From Coenobita brevimanus (Eukaryota; Arthropoda; Malacostraca; Decapoda; Coenobitidae), in NCBI GenBank assembly GCA_032717465.1, contig CM064683.1, positions 40,186,183-40,250,182 of the forward strand: 64,000 bases of DNA, given 5' to 3'. The notes below the pieces were generated by a model. That model was not told where the DNA came from and did not search any database. It saw only the letters and a list, made by a program, of their open reading frames with translations. Position 1 is the stretch's first letter. Every line of letters starts with the position of its first letter. A program made the translations under genes and the position numbers. Below are positions 61,902-64,000 of the stretch, in pieces.

Positions 61902-62640
61902 TGCCTCACACCAGGTGTTCTCTGTCTGTCTGTCTGTCTCTGCTAAAGAAGGACTCACTGTACTGACGACAGCATTGCGATTCACTAATCATTGAAGATT
62001 TATTATGAGCGAGAAAGCGATGTTTACTCCTAGTTCAGTTACAAATGGGCCCGACCTTGTCCGACCAGACCGTAACGCCAAACAGAAGCTAACTTTACTC
62101 ACATGTAGTGTTGAAATTCTTTCTGCATGTGATACATTCATTTAGTTAATTCATTAGCGACAAAAAGCTCACCCAATAAGGCGTAGGAGCCCCTTGGAAT
62201 CTCGAGTTTTCCAAGGGAGTGTTCGGTTGTTGTCGATGAACGCCTCAGTTACGAAAACAAACTAAAAATATTCTTCGTAGTACTATGTTTTTCTGGCATC
62301 AGCTGTAGCAGTTAAGTATCGGAGATTTGGTCTACAATTTTATGTCAGAGGAAAACTGTGATAACATGACACTTGTTCGCTGGTCACACGCTCACAGAGC
62401 CCACTTGACCATGATTTGACACTGGGCCGTATAAAGGAACAGTATTTATTTCTTCATTTCATATGTACAGTACAAACATGTCCCTGGAACAGCTGAGACA
62501 GAGCTCCTGACACTGTGATTATTAGTGTAATGACCAGCTATCTGGCCAACACCTTCCTTGCTAACTGTTAGTGCGTGTGTATACCAGTAAAATGTGCTAG
62601 TAATCTTATTATTCGCAAGACAGTGCACTTTAGAGCAGAA
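61570..62640. other. Unannotated DNA with an (AT)n and a small hairpin
   Basis: No gene recognised. An (AT)n array lies at about 61834-61899, a TGTC run at about 61923-61938 and a perfect 9-bp hairpin at 62191-62217 (CCCTTGGAA and TTCCAAGGG around a 9-base loop). Confidence 0.45.

Positions 62641-62641
<1 letters not shown>

Positions 62642-62684
<43 letters not shown>
62642..62684. repeat. (CA)n microsatellite
   Basis: About 43 bp of CA ending directly at the SINE-like head. Confidence 0.95.
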
Positions 62685-62691
<7 letters not shown>

Positions 62692-62890
62692 TCAGTGGTA
62701 GCGTTCTCGTTTGCCATCTGGTAAACGGGAGTTCGTGCCTCGCTCAGGTTGCGAAAAGTTTCACTGACGAAGTAGGTGGTTACTGTCCCCCTTGAGCAGG
62801 GGGACGGGTGTGTGCGTGTGTGAAGGTCACAGCCTTGCTCTTAGATCGGACTATATGAGCTCTCAGCTCCCTCCCGGGAGGGTAAAACCT
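62685..62890 (+). mobile_element. tRNA-derived SINE-like sequence
   Basis: TGGCTCAGTGGTAGCG (from 62688) is a good A box and GTTCGTGCCT (62731-62740) a good B box, about 33 bases apart. Between them TTCTCGTTTGCCATCTGGTA resembles a tRNA-Gly-like anticodon region, but the arms do not pair into a full cloverleaf. The body continues through CCCCCTTGAGCAGGGGGACG. The 3' end is uncertain. More likely a SINE or tRNA relic than a working tRNA gene. Confidence 0.45.
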
Positions 62891-63010
62891 GACGATCACG
62901 ACCATCAAGTGATCCTGACCAAGGATAAGAGAGAAAAAAAGGATAGTCCACTGAAACGTCATAAATTAAGCTCCGCCCAAAATTCATGACGTCACGAGCT
63001 AGGCTCTCGT

Positions 63011-63044
63011 CATCTGGTGAGTGGCGCGCATCACTCACCAGATG
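63011..63044. repeat. Perfect 13-bp hairpin
   Basis: CATCTGGTGAGTG and CACTCACCAGATG flank an 8-base GC-rich loop (GCGCGCAT). Confidence 0.9.
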
Positions 63045-63049
63045 GGCCT

Positions 63050-63493
63050 ATCAATCATATCCCTTTTATTTGCCATTAACCAATCACTCCAAAAGCTATT
63101 CTCATTGCTATAATATATTGTACCTTGCCTCTCTAATTGCATTTATTTTCTCACTGCATTCCCGCTCAACCACTCCTTTGTTCATCCATCACCAGATATT
63201 CTCCCTTATCACTCTCATCCATAAAACTTTGTTCAATTTCCTTTCCAGTCATGCATGCTACTTCCACTAAAATGCTGATCGTTTTCAGTCTTATCGAGTT
63301 GACATACAGAAAACGTTAGTACATAACCAAGGAGATTAAAGACAAATTAATATTTTATGCTTTATAACATAGCCAGGTAGGTCACAGACAATCAAATTAA
63401 TATTTAATGATTTACTTTAAAATTTTCCATATATCATATTAGTCTCACCGAACAGTATTACTGAACATGAACATTGTATAGGTTAGATTATTG

Positions 63494-63495
<2 letters not shown>
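63050..63495. other. Unannotated DNA
   Basis: No gene or repeat recognised. Confidence 0.4.
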
Positions 63496-63499
<4 letters not shown>

Positions 63500-63560
<61 letters not shown>

Positions 63561-64000
63561 GTGGAGAAAAAAAAAAAAAAACTGACAATAAGAAGGTGGA
63601 GGGTGGAAGCGAGGGAAGAGGAAGGGAAGCAGGAAAGAAGAGAACAGGGACATGCCAAAAGGAATGGGAAAAGACATGAATAAAGTTGAGAAAGGGAGAG
63701 AGATACAAAAACACAAAAAATATAGCTGGTGAAAATGAAGGGATGGGAAGCAGGGGAAAAGGATTAGGAAAGTAGAGGGAGGGAGGGAAGGATAAAGGTA
63801 AGGAAGAAAGTGGAAGGAGGGAGGTGTGGGACGAAGTGGTGTGTGGAATGAAATGGTGAGAGGTATGGGAGACAAAGAGATGAAGGTAAGAGGGAAGTAA
63901 CACTTGGGAGAAAAAGGGGAGGATGTGGAGTGGTGACAGGTTAGGGAGGGAAGGAGACAGGTGAGAGAGTGAGGTTGATGAGAAAGAGAGGAGAGAGGTA
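63500..64000. repeat. (GA)n and purine-rich low-complexity DNA
   Basis: A (GA)n of about 57 bp (63500-63556) is followed by A/G-rich sequence with AAGGGAGG-type words to the end of the window. Minus-strand Ser/Leu/Phe frames are artefacts. Confidence 0.85.

Noticed and set aside
62685..62760. A functional tRNA gene
   Set aside because: A and B boxes are present but acceptor and anticodon arms do not pair into a full cloverleaf; a SINE head fits better.

Overview
This window is eukaryotic, repeat-dominated DNA. No convincing host gene, rRNA, intact tRNA gene, operon or CRISPR array could be supported. Long dinucleotide microsatellites (AC, GT, CT, GA, AT), a degenerate TTAGG-like block (TTAGG is the common arthropod telomere motif) and the style of the transposons point to an arthropod. 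My best guess is a decapod crustacean; this is inference, not proof. Most long open frames are translations of microsatellites or opposite-strand shadows of retrotransposon genes.

Layout. 1-9 kb: low-complexity DNA, a 463-bp hAT-type MITE (2804-3266), a GGATGGTT minisatellite (3.6-4.6 kb) and several microsatellites. 9.07-10.29 kb: an internally deleted hAT element with a decayed transposase C-terminus, into which a 55-bp retrotransposon tail has inserted with an 11-bp target duplication. 10.4-14.7 kb: five different minisatellites. 14.7-23.8 kb: the microsatellite-richest part, including a 2.4-kb pyrimidine-rich domain (17.6-20.0 kb). 23.8-25.9 kb: a 5'-truncated I-like non-LTR element with RNase H on the minus strand. 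28.1-34.0 kb: a Jockey-like element followed directly by an RTE-like element, both on the plus strand, each with a largely readable endonuclease/RT. 36.3 kb: a 0.3-kb AC array. 43.1-45.8 kb: a second RTE-like element. 47.3-47.8 kb: TTAGG-like DNA. 48.6-52.6 kb: a decayed minus-strand copy of the same Jockey-like family, split by an 842-bp near-perfect palindrome and carrying a 116-bp triplication. 53.0-54.9 kb: a degenerate ~148-bp tandem repeat interrupted by a CR1/Jockey-like RT fragment. 55.6-61.0 kb: an LTR retrotransposon (minus strand) with 790-bp LTRs and integrase encoded before reverse transcriptase, the order known from Gmr1-like Ty3/gypsy elements. 61-64 kb: AT, CA and GA arrays and a tRNA-derived SINE-like head.

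How the parts relate. The genes here belong to selfish elements (gag, protease, integrase, RT, endonuclease, RNase H, hAT transposase), and all appear inactivated by frameshifts, stops, deletions or catalytic substitutions. Nested insertions give relative ages: the RTE-like tail is younger than the hAT element it sits in, and the palindrome is younger than the Jockey-like copy it splits. Two points look most worth following. One is a composite dispersed repeat: a ~105-120-bp inverted-repeat unit, sometimes followed by a ~200-bp conserved block, present in many copies. The other is the palindromic TA-flanked element with an AC-repeat loop. I found no new cellular system such as a defence or metabolic cluster.
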